From contig JAUWTE010000109.1 of NCBI GenBank assembly GCA_030609765.1, positions 1 to 8,412 of the forward strand: a stretch of 8,412 nt of DNA, written 5' to 3'. The stretch's first letter is position 1, and every line of letters begins with the position of its first letter. The position numbers were made by a program, and so were the translations under genes. Below, in pieces: positions 1 to 5,832 of this stretch. The stretch comes from Acidobacteriota bacterium (GTDB taxonomy: Bacteria > Acidobacteriota > UBA890). A model generated the notes under the pieces. That model was not told where the DNA came from and made no database searches. It was given only the letters and a program-made list of their open reading frames with translations.

Positions 1-140
1 ACGACATCGACGGAGGTGGCACCTCCCAGCAGGCTCTCCCAGCTTTCGGTGAGCGCCGCGGATATGCCCTTCAGGCTTGCGTTGACATGGCCATCCGGCA
101 CATTCCAGGCCCCACCATGAATAACCAGAGCAACGGGCAC
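1..140 (-). CDS. iaaA: Isoaspartyl peptidase / L-asparaginase (Ntn-hydrolase, T2 family), N-terminal fragment cut by window edge
   Basis: Only the first 46 codons are in the window; the gene runs off the left edge on the - strand. The product begins MPVALVIHGGAWNVPDG and continues to LLGGATSVDV. The IHGGA turn just after the first beta strand, followed by a helix ending in GG(A/S)(T/S)(A/S)(V/L)D(V/A)V, is the N-terminal signature of plant-type/IaaA asparaginases. These are made as one chain and cleave themselves into alpha and beta subunits at a Thr far beyond this fragment; they hydrolyse isoaspartyl dipeptides and L-asparagine in the cytoplasm. The start is GTG at 138-140, chosen because AGGAG lies 7 nt upstream and the family motif starts at residue 6. 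It lies 52 nt downstream of the baeRF gene on the same strand, so the two are probably co-transcribed. The catalytic Thr cannot be checked here. Confidence 0.82.
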   Translation of the reverse strand, partial: MPVALVIHGGAWNVPDGHVNASLKGISAALTESWESLLGGATSVDV

Positions 141-147
141 ACCCGAT

Positions 148-152
148 CTCCT
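148..152 (-). promoter_or_regulatory. Shine-Dalgarno site for the asparaginase/isoaspartyl peptidase gene
   Basis: Reading the - strand, AGGAG occupies 152 down to 148, followed by a 7-nt spacer and the GTG start codon at 140-138. This site decides the start, because there is no ATG at this position and the GTG gives the expected family N-terminus. Confidence 0.75.
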
Positions 153-157
153 GTCTC

Positions 158-195
158 TAGCAGGCCTCTTCCTCGTCCCCGCCACGGCCTTGCTA
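158..195 (-). repeat. Imperfect inverted repeat (stem-loop) over the baeRF stop codon
   Basis: On the + strand TAGCAGGCC (158-166) and GGCCTTGCTA (186-195) are inverted copies that pair over 9 bp with a single one-base bulge, enclosing a 19-nt loop. On the - strand the 5' arm begins with the TAG stop codon of the baeRF gene, and the 3' arm ends 5 nt before the SD of the asparaginase gene. No T-run follows the stem, so it does not look like an intrinsic terminator. It could be an RNA processing or stability element between two co-transcribed genes, or chance in GC-rich DNA. Confidence 0.4.
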
Positions 196-1392
196 GAAAC
201 GCAGCAGCGCACCGATGGGTGCCACACCCTCGAGAAGCTCGAGTGCACCAGGGCTACGGACGAGCTCGAGCTCAGCCTCCTGATCGAGGGCTCGTTCGAG
301 CGCGACGTCGACGATGTCATCGACGATCGCGAGCGGCTTGCCGCAACTCCGGCAATCCCCTTCATCCCGGATCGACATCATCCCACAATGCAGGCATTCA
401 CCACCGGTCGCGTGGTAGCGGTCATCGACGATCAGCTTCATGACCCGCTGCTCGACAAGGACACGGAGGGTGTCCTCGATCCCCCAGACCCCTCTGCCTG
501 ATGACACAGCCTCCTGAATCTCTCCGATCGTGCGCTCCTCCTCACGCGCTTCGACCTCCTCCTGCAGCGGCCGGATCGCCTCCAGGATCTTGTTGGCTGG
601 AATGTCGATCGGCACCGAGAACGTGCCATCGAGACGATCTGCCGCACTCGCCGGCAGCTGTTCCTTGTATTCGACCAGCGCCTCCTGGGTTCCTGACACC
701 AGAAGGTGCTTGGCCGAGAACCGCTCGATGAGCAAGGAAGTGGCATGCCCCACGGCGCTCGCGTGCCACATCACATGCGCGTCGTGCTGCCGCTGGAAGC
801 GCATCTGACTCCAGCCGCCTTGCTTCTGGTGCGGCGGCGTGTCCTCGAACAGGTCGAGCACCTCGAAGATGGATCCCTGTTGGCCCACGAACAGCCGCGC
901 ACGGCGCTTGTCGAGCAGAACCACGACATACTGATCGTGCTCGTCGAGTATGCGAACGAGCGGGCGCAGGAAGGGACGCCGCCCGATTTCCATGCGATTC
1001 TTAATTTGCAGCGGCACGGGCACGAGCCACCAGAGATCGATGGGCTCGCAAGAAAAGACCGCCACACCCCTCTCGAGGTCGGGAATCTTTTCGTCGAGCA
1101 TGCGCTCGATCTTATCGATCTCAGCCCTCGCGGCGTCCGCGGAGATCGAGGTCGGCTGCCGTTCGATCGCATCACGAGCCATGGATTTGAGCGCGACAGC
1201 CCATGCTCGCTTCAGCCGCTTTCTCGGGCTCAGGTTCAGATAAAGGCTGACGATCGGTGCGCCGTCCGATTCCACGGTGGCGAGTTCCAGCAGATGTTGC
1301 CGGGTAAGTAGATTGAAGGGTGCCTGTTCAACGAGCTGGTCAACCTGCTGTTTCAATGCCTCCCGTTCAGACGCTCCGAGAGTGGTTCCCAT
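193..1392 (-). CDS. baeRF-family protein (bacterial relative of archaeo-eukaryotic release factor 1 / Vms1)
   Basis: The product is 399 aa. Residues 1-130 form an N-terminal domain with the AP(I/V)VSLYLNL strand typical of the family. Residues 140-270 resemble the central eRF1/Pelota-like RNase H-fold domain, with strand YVVVLLDKRRARLF followed by the loop GGWSQMRFQR at 192-201, placed where eRF1 has its GGQ loop and Vms1/ANKZF1 its GSQ-type loop; Gln196 would be the key residue. Residues 225-320 match eRF1 domain 3 (LLVSGTQEAL, then the LDGTFSV segment). A four-Cys zinc ribbon follows (C333, C336, C347, C350), as in domain 3 of archaeal aRF1. No signal peptide or membrane segment is seen, so it should be cytosolic. 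Family proteins are inferred to act at the ribosomal peptidyl-tRNA site, possibly in rescue; the exact role here is not proven. The ATG at 1392 is preferred over an upstream GTG at 1500 because AGGAGGTG lies just upstream and the extra 36 residues look non-coding. Confidence 0.87.
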   Translation of the reverse strand: MGTTLGASEREALKQQVDQLVEQAPFNLLTRQHLLELATVESDGAPIVSLYLNLSPRKRLKRAWAVALKSMARDAIERQPTSISADAARAEIDKIERMLDEKIPDLERGVAVFSCEPIDLWWLVPVPLQIKNRMEIGRRPFLRPLVRILDEHDQYVVVLLDKRRARLFVGQQGSIFEVLDLFEDTPPHQKQGGWSQMRFQRQHDAHVMWHASAVGHATSLLIERFSAKHLLVSGTQEALVEYKEQLPASAADRLDGTFSVPIDIPANKILEAIRPLQEEVEAREEERTIGEIQEAVSSGRGVWGIEDTLRVLVEQRVMKLIVDDRYHATGGECLHCGMMSIRDEGDCRSCGKPLAIVDDIVDVALERALDQEAELELVRSPGALELLEGVAPIGALLRF

Positions 1393-1398
1393 AGCACT

Positions 1399-1429
1399 CA
1401 CCTCCTCGAGGTCGGGAGTACCGACCTCG
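1399..1429 (-). promoter_or_regulatory. Strong Shine-Dalgarno of baeRF abutted by a perfect 9-bp hairpin
   Basis: On the - strand a stem CGAGGTCGG, loop TACTC, stem CCGACCTCG (1429 down to 1407) is followed directly by GAGGAGGTG (1407-1399) and, six nt further, the ATG at 1392. The stem is perfect, GC-rich and has a 5-nt loop; its last G is the first G of the SD stretch. It may act in mRNA as a translation-control or 5'-stabilising hairpin, or in DNA as an operator for a dimeric repressor. A weak -10-like CATACT (1442-1437 on the - strand) would start a transcript near 1430, at the base of this hairpin; no matching -35 is seen. Confidence 0.55.
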
Positions 1430-1640
1430 TCCGTCAAGTATGAGGGGGATGCGGGCGGCGACGTGCGCGCTCTGAGGTCGCATTGGACCGGCTGCAGCAC
1501 GTCCGCGGCAGCGCTGGGCTGCGGCTACGTTCGGGCCCATCGAAGGACTTCCCACAACCTCTATCATCGGCCCGGAGTGCAGAATGCGCAAGGCCTGATT
1601 CGGCACCCCGAGAGTATGGATACATCGTTCGCGGGCGATC

Positions 1641-1669
1641 GCGACCCCGAACCCCGGGGCGAGGGTCGC
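1641..1669. repeat. Inverted repeat around CCCCGGGG, possible operator upstream of malQ
   Basis: GCGACCC (1641-1647) and GGGTCGC (1663-1669) are perfect 7-bp inverted arms whose centres are 22 bp apart, about two helical turns. The interval contains the palindrome CCCCGGGG (1652-1659). The right arm overlaps the proposed -35 element of malQ, a usual place for a repressor site. No specific regulator family can be assigned. Confidence 0.4.
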
Positions 1670-1693
1670 CAGGGCCAGACGCGCGGGTACAAT
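1666..1693 (+). promoter_or_regulatory. Candidate sigma70-type promoter of the malQ-glgB-GH57 operon
   Basis: TACAAT (1688-1693) differs from the -10 consensus at one base and stands out in GC-rich surroundings. A 16-nt spacer upstream lies TCGCCA (1666-1671), a 4/6 match to the -35 consensus. Standard spacing puts +1 at about 1700, the A of the malQ ATG, so the transcript may be leaderless. This fits the lack of an SD before that ATG. Confidence 0.5.
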
Positions 1694-1699
1694 GTCGAG

Positions 1700-3868
1700 A
1701 TGCACGAAGCTCCCTCCCTCGAAATGCGTCGCCTGTACCTGCTCGCGCGCATGCATGGCGTTCAGCGATCCTACTGGAGCATTCTGGGGGAACGAATCAC
1801 TGCCCCTCCAGAGACCCTTCTCGCCACGCTGCAGGCTCTGGGCGCCCCTATTGAGGGGATCGGCGGAGCCGAAGCGGCCATCGCCGCAAAGCGGCGCGAC
1901 TACTGGCAACGTCTTTGTGAACCGGTCCATGTCTCGTGGGACGGTCAGGGCGGCGAGATTGTCCTGAGAATCCCCGCACCCCTCCTCGACCACCCCGTGC
2001 GTTGCCAGGTAATCGATGAGAGCGGTGATGTGCGTACGTGGGAGGCATTCCCCGGCGACCTGCCCGTGCGCCGAGAAGTGAACCTCGACGGGAAGCGCAC
2101 CTCGGCCAGAATTCTCTCCTTGCCTGAAACGCTATCCCTCGGCTACCACGGTCTGCGCCTGGAGATCGGCGATTGCACCGCTGAGAGCCTCCTGATCGCG
2201 GCCCCATCAAGAATCTCCGTTCGAGATGGCGGCAGGCTTTCCGCGGAGTGGGGAGTCTTCCTGCCTCTCTATGCGCTGCACTCGAAACGCAGCCTCGGGA
2301 TTGGGGACCTGACGGACTTCGAGGACCTGCTTCGTTGGGTTGTAGCAATGGGCGGAGATACGGTCGGCACGCTGCCGCTGTTGCCCGTGTTTCTGGATGA
2401 GCCCTTTCAGCCAAGCCCCTACTCCGCGGCGAGCCGGCTGTTCTGGAACGAGCTCTACGTCGATCCAGCGGTGGTGCCCGAGCTGCAACAAAGCAGCGAG
2501 GCGCAGGCGTTGCTTTCCTCCAACGAATTCCGCCAACACGTAACTGAGCTCAACCTTGCGGATCGCGTGCCCTATCGTGAGGTCGCCGCCTTGCGACGCA
2601 ACGTCATGGGGGCGTTGGCCGAATCGTTTTTCAGTGCGGAAACAAAACAAGGCGAGCGACACGCCCAGTACCACCGCTTCCTGGCGGAACACCCGCGAGT
2701 CGAGGAATACGCTGCCTTCAGGACCACCATGGAGTCCGAGGGCGGGGCCTGGCCAACCTGGCCGGAGCACCGTCGGCGGGGTGAGTTGGAACAGTGGGGT
2801 GGGAACCGGAATACCGCTCGGATGTATGCCTATGGCCAATGGCTGGCACACGAGCAGCTCGGTCGCGTTGCCGCCACTGCTGAGAATCTGGGTGCGTCCC
2901 TGTATCTGGATCTACCCATCGGGGTGCCCTACGACTCATACGACGTCTGGCGCCATCGAGAGCTCTTCGCCGGAGCCTCGACCGGAGCGCCGCCCGATAC
3001 CTTCTTCATCGCCGGCCAGGATTGGGGATTTCCACCGCTCCATCCAGAGACATTGCGGCGGCAGGGCTATCGATACCTCATCGACAGCCTGCGGCATCAC
3101 CTGCAGTTCGCTCGGCGCCTGCGAATCGACCACATCATGGGCTGCTCGAGGCTGTTCTGGATCCCCGAATCTTTCGACGCGCCGCAGGGAGTGTACGTGC
3201 GCTACCGAGCAGAGGAGATCTTCGCCATTCTCTGCCTCGAGGCACAGCGGCATGGGGCGATGATTATCGGGGAAGACCTCGGCACCGTCCCGGATCGTGT
3301 CCGGCAAACGATTGGGCGGCATGGCATGCGGCGAATGTACACACTGCAGACCGAGTTGACCGAAAGCTACGAGCGCGCTCTGCCGGAGCCCTTGCAGCAG
3401 TCTCTTGCCAGCCTGAACACGCACGACATGCCCCCTTTCGCGGCCTTTCTCGAGGCCACCGATATCGAGGACCTGCAGGATCTCGGGCACCTAGATGAAG
3501 ATCGTGCCGGACATGAGAGATATCAGCGGGGCGCGCGCGTGCAGGCCTTGATACACTTCCTGCGCTCTCACGGATGGCTTCAAGGCGAATCGACCGACGC
3601 CGCCAGCCTGGTAAGCGCCTGCGTATCGTGGCTCGCTGCCAGCCCGGCGTCTTCGGTGATCGTGAACCTCGAAGACCTCTGGCAGGAGACACTGCCGCAA
3701 AACGTTCCCGGCACTACAACGGAGCGTGCGAACTGGCAACGACGGGCCCGCTATTCCCTCGAGGAGATCATGAGCGACCCGGCCGTGCGCGAGATGCTCG
3801 AGAGTGTCAACGAGCAGCGTAGGCTAGTTCGCGATGGTAAAGGTGAAATCGTTGGCACGAATGAGTAG
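1700..3868 (+). CDS. malQ: 4-alpha-glucanotransferase (amylomaltase/disproportionating enzyme, GH77)
   Basis: The product is 722 aa, close to the long proteobacterial-type MalQ (about 690-720 aa). It transfers alpha-1,4-glucan segments between maltodextrins, releasing glucose, in the cytosol. Residues 1-170 are an N-terminal accessory region starting with the LYLLARMHGVQ..Y helix; the GH77 barrel follows. Visible motifs are SLGIGDLTDF (198-207), QPSPYSAASRLFWNELYVDP (237-256), GQDWGFPPLHPE (439-450), LRIDHIMG with nucleophile Asp477, IIGEDLGTVP with acid/base Glu525, and LNTHDMPP with transition-state Asp576. The closing VNLEDL...QNVPGTT...NW block is also diagnostic. The open frame extends upstream to 1277, but that part has no family resemblance and overlaps baeRF. 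ATG 1700 is preferred since family similarity begins at once; ATG 1724 and 1616 are alternatives. No SD precedes it. It is the first gene of the operon, 9 nt before glgB. Confidence 0.95.
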   Translation: MHEAPSLEMRRLYLLARMHGVQRSYWSILGERITAPPETLLATLQALGAPIEGIGGAEAAIAAKRRDYWQRLCEPVHVSWDGQGGEIVLRIPAPLLDHPVRCQVIDESGDVRTWEAFPGDLPVRREVNLDGKRTSARILSLPETLSLGYHGLRLEIGDCTAESLLIAAPSRISVRDGGRLSAEWGVFLPLYALHSKRSLGIGDLTDFEDLLRWVVAMGGDTVGTLPLLPVFLDEPFQPSPYSAASRLFWNELYVDPAVVPELQQSSEAQALLSSNEFRQHVTELNLADRVPYREVAALRRNVMGALAESFFSAETKQGERHAQYHRFLAEHPRVEEYAAFRTTMESEGGAWPTWPEHRRRGELEQWGGNRNTARMYAYGQWLAHEQLGRVAATAENLGASLYLDLPIGVPYDSYDVWRHRELFAGASTGAPPDTFFIAGQDWGFPPLHPETLRRQGYRYLIDSLRHHLQFARRLRIDHIMGCSRLFWIPESFDAPQGVYVRYRAEEIFAILCLEAQRHGAMIIGEDLGTVPDRVRQTIGRHGMRRMYTLQTELTESYERALPEPLQQSLASLNTHDMPPFAAFLEATDIEDLQDLGHLDEDRAGHERYQRGARVQALIHFLRSHGWLQGESTDAASLVSACVSWLAASPASSVIVNLEDLWQETLPQNVPGTTTERANWQRRARYSLEEIMSDPAVREMLESVNEQRRLVRDGKGEIVGTNE

Positions 3869-3881
3869 GCGCGGATCATGA
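3861..3881 (+). other. malQ-glgB junction with a 6-codon overlapping mini-ORF
   Basis: malQ ends with TAG at 3866-3868 and glgB starts with ATG at 3878, a 9-nt gap. A frame beginning at ATG 3861 inside the last malQ codons would encode MSRRGS and stop at TGA 3879-3881, overlapping the glgB start as ATGA. No convincing SD precedes the glgB ATG. Such an overlap could couple glgB translation to ribosomes ending malQ; whether the mini-ORF is translated is unknown. Confidence 0.35.
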
Positions 3882-5821
3882 GCAAATCGCACCATCCTCA
3901 ATCTATTGACTACGAGCTCTCGCTGTTCAGCGAAGACGACCTATACCTGTTCAACGAGGGCACGCACCGGCGTCTCTACGAGAGGTTGGGCGCTCACCCC
4001 CAAACTAGAGATGGTGCTCTGGTCGGCACCAACTTCGCGGTCTGGGCCCCGAACGCGGAAGCGGTTTGCGTGGTGGGCGACTTCAATGACTGGGAGGGGG
4101 GCAAACATGCACTGCGCCCGCGGCAAGACTCGGGAATTTGGGAGGGTATGGTCCGTGGCCTGGAACCTGGGAATCGCTACAAGTTCAACGTCTCATCGCG
4201 CCACAATGGCTACCAGGTGAACAAGGCGGATCCGTTCGCCTTCGCAACCGAATGTCCGCCCCAAACCGCCTCTGTTGTCTCGGATTTGAGCTACGACTGG
4301 CGGGACGAGGCGTGGATGGCCCAGCGTGCCATGCGGAGCGCACATAACGGGCCGATTTCAATCTACGAGGTGCACCTCGGCTCCTGGCGTAGGGTCTTGG
4401 AAGATGGCAACCGATCCTTGAGCTACCGCGAAATGGCCGAGGAGCTGGTGAGCTATGTGCGGCACATGGGCTTCACCCATGTCGAGCTGCTTCCCATCAT
4501 GGAGCATCCTTTTTTCGGTTCTTGGGGGTACCAGACCACCAGCTACTTCGCCCCCAGCAGCCGCTATGGCTCTCCTCAGGACCTCATGTACCTGATCGAC
4601 GCTTTTCACGAAAACGAGATTGGCGTCATCCTCGACTGGGTGCCGTCACACTTCCCCACCGACGAGCACTCTCTTGGCTACTTCGACGGCACGCATCTGT
4701 ACGAGCACGCTGATCCCCGCAAGGGGATCCATCCCGACTGGACGAGCTATATCTTCAACTACGGGCGCGACGAGGTGAGCTCTTTCCTCATGTCCAGCGC
4801 GATGTTCTGGCTCGACAAGTACCACGCCGATGGGCTGCGCGTGGACGCTGTAGCCTCGATGCTCTACCTGGACTACTCACGCGATGAGGGTGAGTGGATT
4901 CCGAACCGCTACGGTGGCCGCGAGAATCTCGAGGCCATCGACTTCCTGCGCGGACTCAACGAGGCCGTCTACGAGGAATACCCAGGGGCGCAGACCTTCG
5001 CCGAAGAATCAACGGCGTGGCCCGCGGTGTCACGACCGACCTACAGCGGCGGCCTGGGCTTCGGCTACAAGTGGGATATGGGGTGGATGCACGACACCCT
5101 GGAGTACTTGTCGAAGGACCCGGTCTTTCGCAAGTTCCATCACGACCATTTGACGTTCCGCATGCTGTACGCCTATTCGGAAAACTATGTGCTGCCGCTA
5201 TCTCACGACGAGGTGGTGCACGGCAAGGGATCCCTGATCGGCAAGATGCCTGGAGATGATTGGCAGAAGTTCGCCAACCTGCGACTGCTGTTCGGCAACA
5301 TGTACGCCCAGCCGGCGAAGAAGTTGCTGTTCATGGGGGGGGAGATCGGCCAGTGGTCAGAGTGGCAGCACGACCACTCCGTGGACTGGCATCTGCTGCT
5401 GAACGACGCGCATGCCGGCGTCCAACGCTGGGTCATCGATCTGAATGGCTACTATCGGCAGCAGCCGGCGCTGTTCGAGCAGGACCTCGACCCGGCGGGC
5501 TTCGAGTGGATCGACGTGCACGACGTGGATGCGGGGACCCTCAGCTTCCTGCGCTGGTCGGCCAACGGAGAATCCGTCGTTGCCATTGTCTGCAACTTCA
5601 CACCAGTGCCGCGGCATGGATATCGAGTGGGGGTACCCCGCGGTGGGCGCTGGCGCGAGGCTCTCAATAGCGATGCGGAAGGGTACGGTGGCAGCGGTCA
5701 GGGCAACTTCGGAGGGCTCGACACCTCCCCGGTCGAGACACACGGTCGTCCCCAATCGCTGGAAATGACATTGCCGCCGCTCGCGATCTTGATGTTCGAG
5801 CACGTTGGCGACAGGGCCTGA
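3878..5821 (+). CDS. glgB: 1,4-alpha-glucan branching enzyme (GH13, CBM48)
   Basis: The product is 647 aa. It cuts an alpha-1,4 chain and reattaches it through an alpha-1,6 bond, creating the branches of glycogen in the cytosol. After a 20-residue lead comes DLYLFNEGTHRRLYERLGAH (21-40) and a CBM48 beta domain to about 135 (FAVWAPNAEAVCVVGDFNDW at 53-72). The GH13 barrel follows with YEVHLGSW (163-170), GYQTTSYFAPSSRYG (217-231), GLRVDAVASMLYLDY with nucleophile Asp323, FAEESTAWP with acid/base Glu376, and LSHDEVVHGKGS with Asp444. The 53- and 121-residue spacings between these three equal those of E. coli GlgB (D405, E458, D526). The C-terminal all-beta domain ends with a NSDAEGYGGSGQGN motif. 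It is shorter than E. coli GlgB (728 aa) because the N1 domain is absent, a common variant. ATG 3878 gives the expected N-terminus although its SD is weak. Its stop lies 8 nt before the GH57 gene. Confidence 0.97.
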   Translation: MSKSHHPQSIDYELSLFSEDDLYLFNEGTHRRLYERLGAHPQTRDGALVGTNFAVWAPNAEAVCVVGDFNDWEGGKHALRPRQDSGIWEGMVRGLEPGNRYKFNVSSRHNGYQVNKADPFAFATECPPQTASVVSDLSYDWRDEAWMAQRAMRSAHNGPISIYEVHLGSWRRVLEDGNRSLSYREMAEELVSYVRHMGFTHVELLPIMEHPFFGSWGYQTTSYFAPSSRYGSPQDLMYLIDAFHENEIGVILDWVPSHFPTDEHSLGYFDGTHLYEHADPRKGIHPDWTSYIFNYGRDEVSSFLMSSAMFWLDKYHADGLRVDAVASMLYLDYSRDEGEWIPNRYGGRENLEAIDFLRGLNEAVYEEYPGAQTFAEESTAWPAVSRPTYSGGLGFGYKWDMGWMHDTLEYLSKDPVFRKFHHDHLTFRMLYAYSENYVLPLSHDEVVHGKGSLIGKMPGDDWQKFANLRLLFGNMYAQPAKKLLFMGGEIGQWSEWQHDHSVDWHLLLNDAHAGVQRWVIDLNGYYRQQPALFEQDLDPAGFEWIDVHDVDAGTLSFLRWSANGESVVAIVCNFTPVPRHGYRVGVPRGGRWREALNSDAEGYGGSGQGNFGGLDTSPVETHGRPQSLEMTLPPLAILMFEHVGDRA

Positions 5822-5832
5822 TGTAGCGCATG
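5819..5832 (+). other. glgB-GH57 junction with TGATG overlap and start-stop codon pair
   Basis: The glgB stop TGA (5819-5821) overlaps an ATG (5821-5823), which is followed at once by TAG (5824-5826). The real GH57 start is ATG 5830, four nt beyond that TAG, because the family motif HGHFYQPPR begins at residue 7 and no in-frame start lies closer to the glgB stop. No SD is visible. The arrangement would let ribosomes ending glgB reinitiate locally, with the ATG-TAG pair as a possible holding point; this is inference. Confidence 0.35.

Larger units (their letters stand above)
1393..1699. other. Divergent intergenic region between baeRF (-) and malQ (+)
   Basis: About 307 nt separate the two opposed start codons. 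Open frames cross it on both strands, but their translations here have no family resemblance, show Arg/Pro/Ser-rich GC-driven composition, and merely extend the two real genes upstream. Recognisable elements are the hairpin/SD of baeRF at 1399-1429, a 7-bp inverted repeat at 1641-1669, an 8-bp palindrome GCGATCGC at 1635-1642, and the malQ promoter candidate at 1666-1693. A weak leftward promoter could be TTGCGC (1591-1586), a 17-nt spacer and GATGAT (1568-1563); this is a poor match. Nothing else is identified in 1430-1620, and no tRNA-like or riboswitch-like fold was recognised. Confidence 0.7.

Noticed and set aside
706..1311. Long + strand open frame antisense to baeRF (201 aa)
   Set aside because: It is a GC-driven shadow of the baeRF gene with no recognisable domain. 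The baeRF frame has clear motifs.
1390..1400. CIRCE-like half-site (AGCACTC) at the baeRF start, hinting at HrcA control
   Set aside because: There is no matching GAGTGCT arm at the 9-nt spacing; only one half is present.
1393..1500. 36-residue N-terminal extension of baeRF from GTG 1500
   Set aside because: A strong SD at 1399-1407 serves ATG 1392, and the extension would have to run through the hairpin and SD. Its residues show no family character.
1635..1642. GCGATCGC, the core of the cyanobacterial HIP1 repeat
   Set aside because: A single copy was noticed in the window, so it does not indicate HIP1 enrichment or a cyanobacterium.
1277..1699. Upstream extension of the malQ reading frame to 1277 (863-aa product)
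   Set aside because: It overlaps the baeRF N-terminus on the opposite strand, and its product before residue 142 is Ser/Arg/Gly-rich with no MalQ resemblance. MalQ similarity begins at ATG 1700.
1367..3490. Several long - strand open frames antisense to malQ (184-214 aa)
   Set aside because: They lie opposite the conserved GH77 sequence, lack SDs and family motifs, and are expected from high GC codon bias.
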